This document shows positions 8,800-17,800 of a stretch of 64,000 nucleotides of DNA, in pieces. Numbering within the stretch: position 1 is the first letter of the stretch; every line of letters begins with the position of its first letter. The stretch spans positions 88,186 through 152,185 of the forward strand of contig NZ_KE384398.1 of the NCBI RefSeq assembly GCF_000425585.1, in the 5' to 3' direction. The notes beneath the pieces are model-generated. The model saw only the letters and a list, made by a program, of their open reading frames with translations. It ran no database searches and had not been told where the DNA came from. This DNA comes from Terrimonas ferruginea DSM 30193. GTDB lineage: Bacteria > Bacteroidota > Bacteroidia > Chitinophagales > Chitinophagaceae. A program made the translations under genes and the position numbers.

Positions 8800-9741
8800 T
8801 TAGTCGACTACCGGAACAACATTGACGGTCTTGTTGTTGCGGATCTTTTCGGGGATCGTCAGCAGTATCTCCTGCTTCAAGGCATCGATGAGTTTTTTCT
8901 TGACAAAATTGCGGTGTACGGTAAGGCTTACTTCGCGCATGGGCGCGGGTTTGCGGAATGGCCGCAGCAATTGTGTCTGCCGCGCAGGCATATCGAGTGT
9001 GGCCAGTTCGGGTATGATGGTGATGCCGTCGTTCACTTCCACCATACGGCGGAGGGTTTCAATACTGCCCGCTTCATAATCAAAGCGGCTGGTTTCGCGG
9101 CTGATCTTTTTCAATTCGCAAAGGTTAACGATCTGCGAACGGAAACAATGTCCTTCTTCGAGCAACCATAATTTATCAGGATCGATGTCCTGTGGCAGCA
9201 CGTATGTTTTTTCATACACGGCATTCTTCCGCGACACATAAGCCATCAGTTCTTCATAAAACAAAACGAACTCCTGCAAACCTGTTTCCTGTAATGGAGT
9301 TACCAATATACCGGCATCGATCTTGCCTTCGCGCAGCCGCTGCACGATCAGTTCGGTCATCATCTCATGCACCACCAGCCGGACCGAAGGATATTTTTTG
9401 GTAAAGGACTGTACGAACAGCGGCAGCAGGTAAGGTGCCAGTGTGGGAATAATACCAATGCGCAGCTCCCCCATCAGTATCCCTTTTTTATGTTGTACCG
9501 TTTCGAGCAGGCGGGTGCGTTCGGTCAGGATCTTACGTGCCTGCTCGATGATTTCTATACCGGCTTCGGTGGGTACCACTGGTTGCTTGCTGCGGTCAAA
9601 TATTTTGAGGTCGAGTTCTTCTTCCAGCTTTTGTATCTGCATGCTTAAGGTAGGCTGGGTTACATAGCAGTTTTCGGCTGCGGTGGCGAAGTGCCGCCAG
9701 TTGTCAACGGCTACCACATATTCAAGTTGCGTGAAGGTCAT
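8800..9741 (-). CDS. oxyR: OxyR-type LysR-family peroxide sensor
   Basis: The 313-residue protein has a LysR winged-helix domain at residues 1-60 and a substrate-binding-like regulatory domain after about residue 90. Two cysteines at 199 and 208 lie in EEGHCFRSQIVNLC. Position, spacing and context match the redox pair Cys199/Cys208 of E. coli OxyR, which forms a disulfide on exposure to hydrogen peroxide. This makes OxyR a firm call rather than a generic LysR call. A dyad with the OxyR half-site pattern lies directly upstream of the start. No catalase, ahpC or dps gene is in the window, so the targets must be elsewhere. Confidence 0.93.
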   Translation of the reverse strand: MTFTQLEYVVAVDNWRHFATAAENCYVTQPTLSMQIQKLEEELDLKIFDRSKQPVVPTEAGIEIIEQARKILTERTRLLETVQHKKGILMGELRIGIIPTLAPYLLPLFVQSFTKKYPSVRLVVHEMMTELIVQRLREGKIDAGILVTPLQETGLQEFVLFYEELMAYVSRKNAVYEKTYVLPQDIDPDKLWLLEEGHCFRSQIVNLCELKKISRETSRFDYEAGSIETLRRMVEVNDGITIIPELATLDMPARQTQLLRPFRKPAPMREVSLTVHRNFVKKKLIDALKQEILLTIPEKIRNNKTVNVVPVVD

Positions 9742-9744
9742 TGC

Positions 9745-9761
9745 AATAGATTATTTCTATT
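9745..9761. promoter_or_regulatory. Putative OxyR operator
   Basis: The sequence AATAGATTATTTCTATT is a perfect dyad (AATAGA, 5 bases, TCTATT). It contains ATAG-N7-CTAT, the half-site pattern known for E. coli OxyR, and also the LysR-type T-N11-A. It ends four bases upstream of the oxyR ATG, where binding would block oxyR expression. The second half-site of the E. coli consensus was not found at the expected distance. Confidence 0.55.
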
Positions 9762-9867
9762 AAAAACGCAAAATTAATCAATTTCAGCGATCTCCGGGAA
9801 CGTTCCCATAACACTGATAATGACCTCAACAAGGGCCGCTCCTGTTTTTATAAATTGATTTGAAACA

Positions 9868-9975
9868 ATGACAGCAGAAGAAACTATGGGAAAAATAGAA
9901 AAAGTTGTAATTTAGACGCAGGTTTAATGGTTAATGGTTGCCGTCCTGCTTTTTTAAGCGGGATGGCTTTTTTTT
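9868..9975 (+). ncRNA. Candidate small transcript divergent from oxyR
   Basis: The stretch 9762-10026 holds no gene of ordinary size, yet it contains a strong plus-strand terminator at 9940-9975. Something must be transcribed into that terminator, divergently from oxyR. The only open frame ahead of it is a 15-codon one at 9868-9915 (MTAEETMGKIEKVVI), so the product could be a small RNA or a tiny peptide. The 5' end given here is a guess based on a weak TTGATTTG box at 9855-9862. A perfect 12-base palindrome GGGAACGTTCCC lies at 9796-9807. Confidence 0.3.
9940..9975 (+). terminator. Rho-independent terminator divergent from oxyR
   Basis: GCCGTCCTGC pairs with GCGGGATGGC (two G-U pairs) across an 8-base loop, followed by eight T. 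It has no ordinary gene upstream on the plus strand. Just after it, 9976-10010 contains TAAGG-type words of the kind seen in other intergenic spaces of this window. Confidence 0.7.
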
Positions 9976-10026
9976 GGCAGAAGGTGTAAGATTTAAGGCA
10001 TAAGGTTCCCGCTGTTGATTCGTTAC

Positions 10027-10084
10027 TCACCATTCACCATTCACCAATCACTATTCACTATTCACTATTGACCATTCACCATTG
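10027..10084 (-). repeat. GTSAATSGT 9-mer array, copy 3
   Basis: About six imperfect units (GTGAATGGT, GTGAATAGT, GTCAATAGT on the minus strand) end two bases from the stop of the downstream LD-carboxypeptidase gene. The 345-base gap 9742-10086 therefore holds the OxyR dyad, a possible small transcript, its terminator and this array. Confidence 0.85.
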
Positions 10085-10086
10085 CC

Positions 10087-10998
10087 TCACTCCTCCAGCA
10101 TCACTTTCGACTTTGTCACCTTCAACTTATACCCCACGCCGACCTTCAACGCATAATTGCGCTCGGTATGGCTTACCGGAAAATCATAACACACCGGGTA
10201 ATCGTATTCTTTTACAATATTGTCGATGATCGTATAAACATCTGCTCCAAACGGACGCTCGGTATCTTTCATGTCACTGAACCCGCCAATGATCAGTCCC
10301 GCCAGGTTCTTGAGTTTGCCGGCGCGTTTCAACTGGTACATCATGCGGTCTATATTGTATAAATATTCGCCGATGTCTTCGATGAAGAGGATACGGCCGC
10401 GCGTTTTTAATTCGGAGTCGGTGCCTATGCCGTGTGCCAGCAACGCGAGGTTGCCGCCTACCAGTTCCGCCACGGCTTCACCGGGGCGATTCAGTTCATG
10501 CGCTTCGGCATGGTAGCGCGCCCATTTCCCTTCCAGCGCCTGGCGCAACGATTGCACGTAACGGTTGACATAGCCCGCCTCGTTGAAGGCGCCCGCCATC
10601 GGTGCATGTAAGGAAGAAATGTAATAGTTGCTGTAAAGATGTGTATGCAATAAGGTGATATCGCTGTAACCAACGATCCACTTGGGTTGCTTGCGGAATT
10701 TCTTAAAGTTCAGTTGATCGACCAGGTGTGTCATACCATAACCACCGCGTCCGCAGAGGATCGCCTTTACTTCCGGATCGTCCATCATTTCCTGCAGATC
10801 GGCCAGCCGCTCTTCCGCTGTGCCGGAAAAATAAGTTTCCGATGCACCGCCTAGGGTTTTACCAATCCGCACACGATAACCCCACTCCTCTTCCAGCACA
10901 CGGATGCATTCAGCCGCTTTCTCTTTCGCCATATATCCCGCAGGACAAACTATACCGATCAGGTCGCCGGGCTGCAGGTAAGGAGGAGTCGTTATCAT
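10087..10998 (-). CDS. LD-carboxypeptidase (peptidase S66), cytoplasmic
   Basis: Family S66 enzymes remove the terminal D-alanine from the L,D bond of murein tetrapeptides during wall recycling; some members instead cleave peptide antibiotics such as microcin C. The nucleophile is Ser112 in VGYSDIT, with the family motifs CGRGGYG near residue 82, a Glu in ILFIEDIGE and a His in FPVSHTERN. The 303-residue protein has no signal peptide, so it should act in the cytoplasm as in recycling. Its start overlaps the stop of the upstream homologue by 4 bases, so the pair is one operon. Confidence 0.9.
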   Translation of the reverse strand: MITTPPYLQPGDLIGIVCPAGYMAKEKAAECIRVLEEEWGYRVRIGKTLGGASETYFSGTAEERLADLQEMMDDPEVKAILCGRGGYGMTHLVDQLNFKKFRKQPKWIVGYSDITLLHTHLYSNYYISSLHAPMAGAFNEAGYVNRYVQSLRQALEGKWARYHAEAHELNRPGEAVAELVGGNLALLAHGIGTDSELKTRGRILFIEDIGEYLYNIDRMMYQLKRAGKLKNLAGLIIGGFSDMKDTERPFGADVYTIIDNIVKEYDYPVCYDFPVSHTERNYALKVGVGYKLKVTKSKVMLEE

Positions 10999-12026
10999 CT
11001 TATTTCAGTTAAGGAGCAAAGCCCGTCTTTTACTTCGAGGCGGTGACGGACACCACATTTTAATGCAAAATTATTCTTTTGATGCCCTACGGGAAAATCA
11101 AAGCAGACCGGGAATTTATATTTCGCTGTTTTCTCGAGTACGATTTGCTGAATCGTTCTTCCGAATTCCTCTTCCGGGTCAGAGGGAGGCTTAATACGGA
11201 ACCCACCCACTACCAGGCCCTTCAGTTTCGCCAGCTTCCCGCTTCGGTCGAGGTTCCAGAACATCCGGTCGATGCTGTACAGGTATTCGCCTACATCTTC
11301 CACGAACAATATTTTTCCTTCGGTATGAATATCGGATGCCGATCCGGTAAGCGTTTCGAGCGTACGCAGGTTACCGCCGACCAATATTCCTTCTGCCACA
11401 CCGGATTTATTGCCTTCCGCTGCCGCAAATTCATATTTCATTTGTTCCCCTTCTATCGCTTTTTTCAGGGAAAGAATGGTATCGACCTGTATTTGTTCCG
11501 CCTTGCTCCAATCTTCCGGAAATCCACTGCACATTTTGGAATGAATGGATGCCACATCGATCACACGGTTCAAGTGTGAATGAAATACCGTGATATCGCT
11601 GAAGCCGATGATCCATTTGGGGTGCTTGCGGAACGCTTTCCAGTCGAGCCGGTCGATGATGCGTACGGCTCCATATCCACCCCGGGCGCAAAGAATGGCT
11701 TTGACGGATGGATCGTCCAGCATCCGCTGAAAGTCGGCCAGCCGCTCTTCGTCAGTGCCGCCGAAGGAATAGTCCCGCCGGCCGATCGTATCACCGACAC
11801 GCGTTTCATATCCCCATTCTTTCAGTCCTGCCAGGGCCGATTGAATGTCTTCTACCTTGAGATAACCCGCAGGTGAGGTAATGCCGATCAGGTCTCCCTT
11901 CTTCAAATACGGTGGAATGCGGACAGGTTTGTGATTGTCGCCTGTGTTGAAAGCCTTACCAGTAGCGGGAAATCCTGTTGCAGCCGCAAGAACAGCCGCT
12001 GATTGTAAAAAATTTTTCCGGTTCAT
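10995..12026 (-). CDS. LD-carboxypeptidase (peptidase S66) with export signal
   Basis: This is a second S66 serine peptidase, homologous to the gene that follows it. Ser143 in GFSDIT is the nucleophile, with CARGGYG near residue 113 and FPVGHQKNN supplying the histidine. Unlike its partner it has an N-terminal hydrophobic leader (MNRKNFLQSAAVLAAATGFP). The NRKNFLQ segment resembles a Tat signal with one arginine replaced. I chose the ATG at 12026 (343 residues) over a GTG at 12044 because it places the leader at the N-terminus. The pair would give one exported and one cytoplasmic enzyme. Confidence 0.87.
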   Translation of the reverse strand: MNRKNFLQSAAVLAAATGFPATGKAFNTGDNHKPVRIPPYLKKGDLIGITSPAGYLKVEDIQSALAGLKEWGYETRVGDTIGRRDYSFGGTDEERLADFQRMLDDPSVKAILCARGGYGAVRIIDRLDWKAFRKHPKWIIGFSDITVFHSHLNRVIDVASIHSKMCSGFPEDWSKAEQIQVDTILSLKKAIEGEQMKYEFAAAEGNKSGVAEGILVGGNLRTLETLTGSASDIHTEGKILFVEDVGEYLYSIDRMFWNLDRSGKLAKLKGLVVGGFRIKPPSDPEEEFGRTIQQIVLEKTAKYKFPVCFDFPVGHQKNNFALKCGVRHRLEVKDGLCSLTEIR

Positions 12027-12127
12027 TTTTATCAAACTGATCACCCGGAAGGTAAGCCGATTTCAGGAAAAAAGGGCTGTTATTCCCTTGCCCGTCAACC
12101 TTCTGGAAGAATATGTGCGCTTTGAGT

Positions 12128-12135
12128 TATTTTTG
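12128..12135 (+). promoter_or_regulatory. -7 box upstream of metG
   Basis: TATTTTTG is an exact TAnnTTTG match 26 bases before the metG ATG, predicting a leader of roughly 20 bases. No well-spaced TTG was found upstream. Confidence 0.45.
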
Positions 12136-12160
12136 CCACGCCGAAAAGGCTCAATTTGCT

Positions 12161-14278
12161 ATGAACGATTTTAAACGATACCTGGTAACAAGCGCTCTCC
12201 CTTATGCGAACGGATTGAAACACATCGGTCACCTGGCCGGCGCTTATATCCCGGCCGATATATATGTGAGATACCTGCGCGCGCAAAAAAGAGATGTGGT
12301 GTTTGTCTGCGGGAGCGATGAACACGGTACGGCTATTCCCATTCAGGCCACCAAAGAACACACCACTCCCCGTGCCATCATCGATAAGTACCACGAAGCG
12401 ATGAAGCAGGATTTTGCCGACCTCAATATCTCATTTGATATTTATCACCGCACCAGCGATCCGCTGCACCATGAAACCGCGCAGGAATTTTTCACTTATC
12501 TCCACGAACGCAATGAACTGGAGACAAAAGAAACCGAGCAGTTTTATGACGAAGCCACCAAAACATTCCTGGCCGACCGTTATATCAAAGGCACCTGCCC
12601 CAATTGCGGCAGCGACCGGGCCTTCGGCGATCAGTGCGAAAACTGTGGCCGTTCACTCAGTCCCGATGAACTCATCAATCCCGTAAGCACACTCAGCGGC
12701 CAGCCGCCGGTTAAACGCAAGACCACACACTGGTACCTGCCACTCGACCGTCATGAAGAATTTTTACGTCAATGGATCCTCGAACAACACAAAGACGACT
12801 GGCGCCCCACAGTGGTGGGCCAGTGTAAAAGCTGGATCGAAGGCGGACTGCAGCCACGCGCCGTGACGCGCGACCTCGACTGGGGCATCAAAGTTCCCCT
12901 GAAAGATGCCGAAGGCAAAGTGCTGTACGTTTGGTTCGATGCGCCGATCGGTTATATCAGCGCCACCAGGCAATGGGCCATGGACAACAAGCGCGACTGG
13001 AAACCTTATTGGTATGAAAAAGATACCAAGCTGGTGCATTTCATCGGTAAAGACAATATCGTGTTCCATTGCATCATCTTCCCGGTGATGCTGAAACTGC
13101 ACGGAAATATTCTGCCGGAAAACGTACCGGCCAACGAATTCCTGAATCTCGAAGGCGACAAGATGAGCACCAGCCGCAACTGGAAACTCGAAATGCGCGA
13201 CTATATCAATGATTTTGTAAAACAGGAAAACGGCGGCGGGCAATGCGTGGACATGCTCCGTTATTACCTCACGCAGATAGCCCCCGAAACAAAGGACAGT
13301 GAATTCACCTGGAAAGGTTTCCAGGACGCCGTAAACAGCGAGCTCGTGTCCATCTTCGGCAATTTTGTCAACCGCACATTCGTGCTCATGCACAAGCTCT
13401 GCGGTGGCAAAGTACCTCCCTTTCACAACGACATCATCGACGATACCGACAAACAACTGATCACGGATATTGCGAGTGCAAAAGAAAAAATCGAATCGCT
13501 GATCGAGCAATACAAATTCCGTGAAGCACTGTACGAAGTGATCGACCTTTCGCGCAAAGGCAATCAGTACATGCAGAAAAAAGAACCGTGGATATTGGCG
13601 AAAAAACTGGCAGAAAATCCTGCCGTTCAGCAACAGATCGACAACAGCCTGCACCTCTGCCTGCAACTGACGGCCAACCTTGCCATTTTCATTCACCCAT
13701 TCCTGCCTTCAACGGCACACACCATGCTGCACATGATGAAGGTGGTGGAGAAAATGCTGGATTGGGATAATGCAGGAAAAATGAAACTGCTGAGCGTCGG
13801 TTATTCACTGCGCGAACCGCGTTTGCTGTTCCGCAAAATTGAAGACACAGAAATAGCAGCCCAGGTAGAAAAATTAAAAGCAGGCCTTGTGAAAGCAACG
13901 ACAGAAAACACCCCCACTGAAGCAACAGATAACGCACCCGCACCTGTAAAAGAAACCATCCAGTTTGATGATTTTGCGAAGATCGATCTGCGTGTGGCCA
14001 CCATTACTGCGGCGGGCAAAGTGCCGAAAGCCGATAAACTGCTGCAACTGGAAGTGGATCTTGGTTTTGAAAAAAGAACCATCGTTTCCGGCATCGCGCT
14101 GCATTTTGCACCGGAAGACATCATTGGTCAGCAGGTAGTGATCGTAGCCAATCTTGCGCCCCGCAAAATGCGCGGCATCGAAAGCAATGGCATGATCCTG
14201 ATGGCGGAAGACAAGGATGGCAAACTGCGCTTTGTAAGCCCGGCAGAAGCGGTGGCGAGCGGCTCGGGAGTTAGCTGA
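12161..14278 (+). CDS. metG: Methionyl-tRNA synthetase
   Basis: MetG charges tRNA-Met and initiator tRNA with methionine. The class I signature HIGH is at residues 21-24 and the second signature appears as KMSTS near residue 340. A zinc knuckle with two CxxC pairs (CPNC and CENC) lies near residues 145-165. The C-terminal part, from about residue 600, is the tRNA-binding OB-fold domain (FDDFAKIDLRVATI), giving a 705-residue enzyme of the long dimeric type. I chose the ATG at 12161 (MNDFKRYLVTSALPYANG); the 16 codons open upstream overlap the promoter box. Confidence 0.97.
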   Translation: MNDFKRYLVTSALPYANGLKHIGHLAGAYIPADIYVRYLRAQKRDVVFVCGSDEHGTAIPIQATKEHTTPRAIIDKYHEAMKQDFADLNISFDIYHRTSDPLHHETAQEFFTYLHERNELETKETEQFYDEATKTFLADRYIKGTCPNCGSDRAFGDQCENCGRSLSPDELINPVSTLSGQPPVKRKTTHWYLPLDRHEEFLRQWILEQHKDDWRPTVVGQCKSWIEGGLQPRAVTRDLDWGIKVPLKDAEGKVLYVWFDAPIGYISATRQWAMDNKRDWKPYWYEKDTKLVHFIGKDNIVFHCIIFPVMLKLHGNILPENVPANEFLNLEGDKMSTSRNWKLEMRDYINDFVKQENGGGQCVDMLRYYLTQIAPETKDSEFTWKGFQDAVNSELVSIFGNFVNRTFVLMHKLCGGKVPPFHNDIIDDTDKQLITDIASAKEKIESLIEQYKFREALYEVIDLSRKGNQYMQKKEPWILAKKLAENPAVQQQIDNSLHLCLQLTANLAIFIHPFLPSTAHTMLHMMKVVEKMLDWDNAGKMKLLSVGYSLREPRLLFRKIEDTEIAAQVEKLKAGLVKATTENTPTEATDNAPAPVKETIQFDDFAKIDLRVATITAAGKVPKADKLLQLEVDLGFEKRTIVSGIALHFAPEDIIGQQVVIVANLAPRKMRGIESNGMILMAEDKDGKLRFVSPAEAVASGSGVS

Positions 14279-14280
14279 TG

Positions 14281-14316
14281 CGTGAATCGTCAATCGTCAA
14301 TAGTGAATGGTGAATA
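14281..14316 (+). repeat. GTSAATSGT 9-mer array, copy 4
   Basis: About four units follow the metG stop within a few bases. A hairpin TCCCGCA-GT-TGCGGGA at 14321-14336 follows. The 582-base gap between metG and the next gene holds this array, the hairpin, the inverted-repeat element at 14344-14711 and a TTACTTAATACTTA-type array near 14727-14755. Confidence 0.8.
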
Positions 14317-14343
14317 AACATCCCGCAGTTGCGGGAATGTTCC

Positions 14344-14711
14344 TGTATACACCGCAACTGTTCGGAGAATTTTACACCCTGTCAATCTGGCATCACGCCG
14401 CCGTTGGTCTCCAGACCAACGGACCTGCTCATTCCTGAATCATGTACGAAGTTGACCTTAACCTGGCAAAAAAACCTGACGCTTGCTTGTTGACCAACAA
14501 GGGCGCTAACTGGGAGACCAACAAGGGCGCTAACTGGGAGACCAACAAGGGCGCTAACCGGGAGACCAACAAGGGCGCTAACCGGGAGACCAACAAGGGC
14601 ACTAACTGGGAGACCAACAAGGGCGCTAACTTATACCTCGCGCCGCCATTGCGTTTAAAAATGAAAAGCGACTCTTGCCCATAAACGTTCCGAACAGTTG
14701 TGGTGAGTACA
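14344..14711. mobile_element. 368-bp element with 23-bp terminal inverted repeats (MITE-like)
   Basis: The two ends, 14344-14366 and 14689-14711, are inverted copies matching at 20 of 23 positions and sharing CAACTGTTCGGA at the inner side. Between them lie a 22-base dyad at 14401-14422 and a 24-bp minisatellite. No transposase is present and I saw no convincing target-site duplication. A non-autonomous transposon or MITE is the best guess; a large structured RNA is an alternative. Confidence 0.4.
14492..14631. repeat. 24-bp minisatellite, 5.8 copies
   Basis: The unit, 24 bases beginning GACCAACAAGGGCGCTAACT, is repeated at exact 24-base steps from 14492, 14516, 14540, 14564, 14588 and 14612, with only a few substitutions (CTGG/CCGG, GCGC/GCAC). 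Because 24 is a multiple of three, frames stay open on both strands: TNKGANWE octapeptides on plus (14442-14684) and LAPLLVSQ octapeptides on minus (14429-14719). Neither frame has clear signs of being a real gene. The nearby dyad at 14401-14422 is built from the same AGACCAAC word. Confidence 0.9.
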
Positions 14712-14860
14712 CCAACCATGAAAAAGACTTATAACTTACTACTTAAAACTTACAACCGCTGTTTCACCTCTTCGTTGCACATCTTTCATCCCGATTAATC
14801 GCGATCAAACTCCCTCATTATCAGTATTTTTCGGTAACTTCCAGCTAAATTCTCCGCACC

Positions 14861-17800
14861 TTGAACGCGAAAGCCCGAAGCAGGAAAATATTGAAAGTCT
14901 TGGCCTGGATCATCGGCACGCTGGTGGCCCTGGCCGTAAGCTTTCATTTCTGGTTCGTCAACCACGCGGAAGAAATTATTGAAAACCTCGTAAGCTCCCA
15001 ATCCAACGGCAAACTCCACCTCAAAGTCAGGAAATTCAAGTTTAATTGGTTCAGCAAAAAGATGGAACTGGAAAATGCTGTTTTCTATTCCACCGATACA
15101 GCCACTTCGTCCGCCGCTTACCAATTTGATGTGGAAAGATTACAAGTCGAAGTAAAAGCTGTATTTCCAATCTTGTTTGAGAAAAAGATTCTCATCGATT
15201 CTTTACGATTAGTCAACCCGCATGTGACAGTCACCAAACTCCGCAACGTTCAGCGTGATACCACTTCCGGCAACGACATTTCCATTCCCAAAGAAATGGG
15301 ACGCGTTTATAATTCCATCCAGGATGCGCTGAGTGTGCTGAAAGTAAAACGTTTCCAGATCGAGAATGGCAGGTTCTCACTTTACAACCGTATGCGGCCG
15401 GAGCAGCAACCGGTAGAGATCAGCAAGATTTTTTTCAACCTCGATAACCTGCAGGTAGCAGATACCAACACCACCAACGCAGCGCAAAAAATTTTCTTCA
15501 GCGACAATATCTCTTTGTCCACGCACAACCAGGACATAGCGTTACCCGACGGCATCCACCGGCTGGCTTTTAAAAACTTCCGGATAAATGTGCTGCGCAA
15601 ACTCGTGGAGCTCGACAGTTGTACCGTCTCCGCCTCGCGGCAGGACAGCAGCGGCAATTCATTCCGCGTCTTTTTCGAAAAACTTAAACTCACCAATATC
15701 GATTTTGATACGTTGTATCATAGCGAAGTGATCAAAGCCGATTCGGTGTATTGCTTCCGCCCGCGCTTCCGGCTGGATGTGCAATTGCCCGACCGTAAAA
15801 AAGGCGGCACCACCAAACCTCCCCCATCGTTAAACGAGATCGTACAACAACTGACCGGCGACATGCAACTGGCCTTTGTAATAGTGGAAGACGGTTCCTT
15901 CGACATCAATACCATGCGTGCGGGCAGGCCAAGCTCCTTTACGTCCGAACACAACAACTTCGAGATCACCGGCCTGAGAGTACAACAGCGCGCCAAACGG
16001 CCGCTTTCTGTCGACGGTTTTAAAATGGGCATCCGCAATTTTGAAAACTTCCTGCGCGACAGCACCTACTCTATCCAGTTCGACAGTATCCTTTTCAATA
16101 ACAACCGGATCAGCCTGAGTAATTTTTCTTACAGGGAATTAACCAATAACCGCACCATCAACACCCTCACAGTTCCGCAACTCGAACTGCAGGGTTTGTC
16201 GTGGGATAATCTTGTATTGGAACAGCAACTGATGGCAGAAAGGGTAACCTTGTACAAGCCATCCATACGTTACCATGTGCGCAACAATCCGGGAAAATCA
16301 CAAAACATTTTCGACGTACTCAGTGGTCTCGGAGAGATGATGCAACTGAGCAACCTGCATCTTATAGAGGGACAGGTCAGTCTCGTATTTCCCAACAAAA
16401 GCGAATTGGAATTGGAGAGAGCCACGCTGCACATCGCCGGTCGTGATCTTGTCAATTCAAAACAATTGAAAGGCATCCAGCAATCTGTCACGCGGCTGGA
16501 CTTTGCCAAAGGACGTTTGCATGTCGGTCCCGTCACCGCGTTGTTGCAAGGCGTACAATTTACAGGGGAAACCAATCACCTCCGTGCCGATGTACTCGAG
16601 GTTACCGATATCAGCAAGGCAAAGATCAAAGCAAGCGGTGTGAATATCCGCACACTGGTGATCGACGACAAACTGCAACAAACACGCATCGAAGGTATCA
16701 GTTGGGACAGTGCTGTACTCAATCTTCCGCTGGGACGAAGAAGCACACCACAGGAAAAAGGTGAAGGCTTTATACTGCGCGACGTGGATGGACGGCGAAC
16801 ACGCGTATTTGCCTCCGACGACACGCGGCAACTGGAAGTTTATTTCAAACACATCGGCGCAGCATCTTTTTCTTCCGGAAAGCGACGCCACTTCCGCATT
16901 AAAGCACTCGATGCAGCGGGTGGCAATCTGCGTTACCGTCACGGTGCAGCATCGCTGGAGATGGACCGTTTCGATCTGCGCGATGGAGAACCCAGTCACT
17001 TCCAGTCGATCCGTTATCAACGTTCGCGTACTTATGATACCATAATCGCCAGCATTCCGATGGTGCAACTGGTGCCGGATATTGACGCCTTCTTCCGCGG
17101 CGACATCGGCGCATCCGCTATCACACTCGATCGTCCAACGTTCTTCTGGCATGCGAGTGACCACGATACACTAACCAGCACGCAGGAAACCGGCTGGCCG
17201 CTTCCCGACACACGCATTAATTCATTGAAAATAATACAACCCACCCTCAGCCTGCAATACGAACAGGCCGGCAAAAACTTTCAGCTTGAATGGGAAGGGA
17301 AAGATCCACGCAATTATCTTCAATTGGAAGACATTGTTTCCGATGAAACGAATACGTCCTTCAGTGCACGCACGATACAATTCCTGGTCAATGGTTTCAC
17401 CGTAGCGGGACCATCGGGCAGGCGCTACCATGCAGGCTCCGGAGAGATCGATGCAAAACTGAGCAACCTCCATTACCGGGAACTGGAAGGCAATGATATA
17501 GAATGGGAAGGCCAACTCGATCAATTGAATGCACGGAACTTCACCATCGACAGCATCGGCAAAAAAAATGCAACCCTGCAAATCAAAACAGCCAGCCTTT
17601 CAGGCCTGCGGGTAGATGCTGCGTCTATACTAAAACTGACGGAGCTTATACAAAAAAACAAAGAATTCCGTCTCAGCAATTTCACCGGCACCTACCAGGA
17701 CTCTGGTGTTAACTGGAACTGGTACAATACGGCTTACGACAAACGCAGCCGTTTATTATCGCTGGATTCATTCCGCTATCAGCCGGCTCCGGAGAAAGAA

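Noticed and set aside
14442..14684. An 80-codon frame encoding TNKGANWE repeats as a real gene
   Set aside because: It opens on both strands because the unit is 24 bases long; there is no promoter or conserved flank, so it is described as a minisatellite only.
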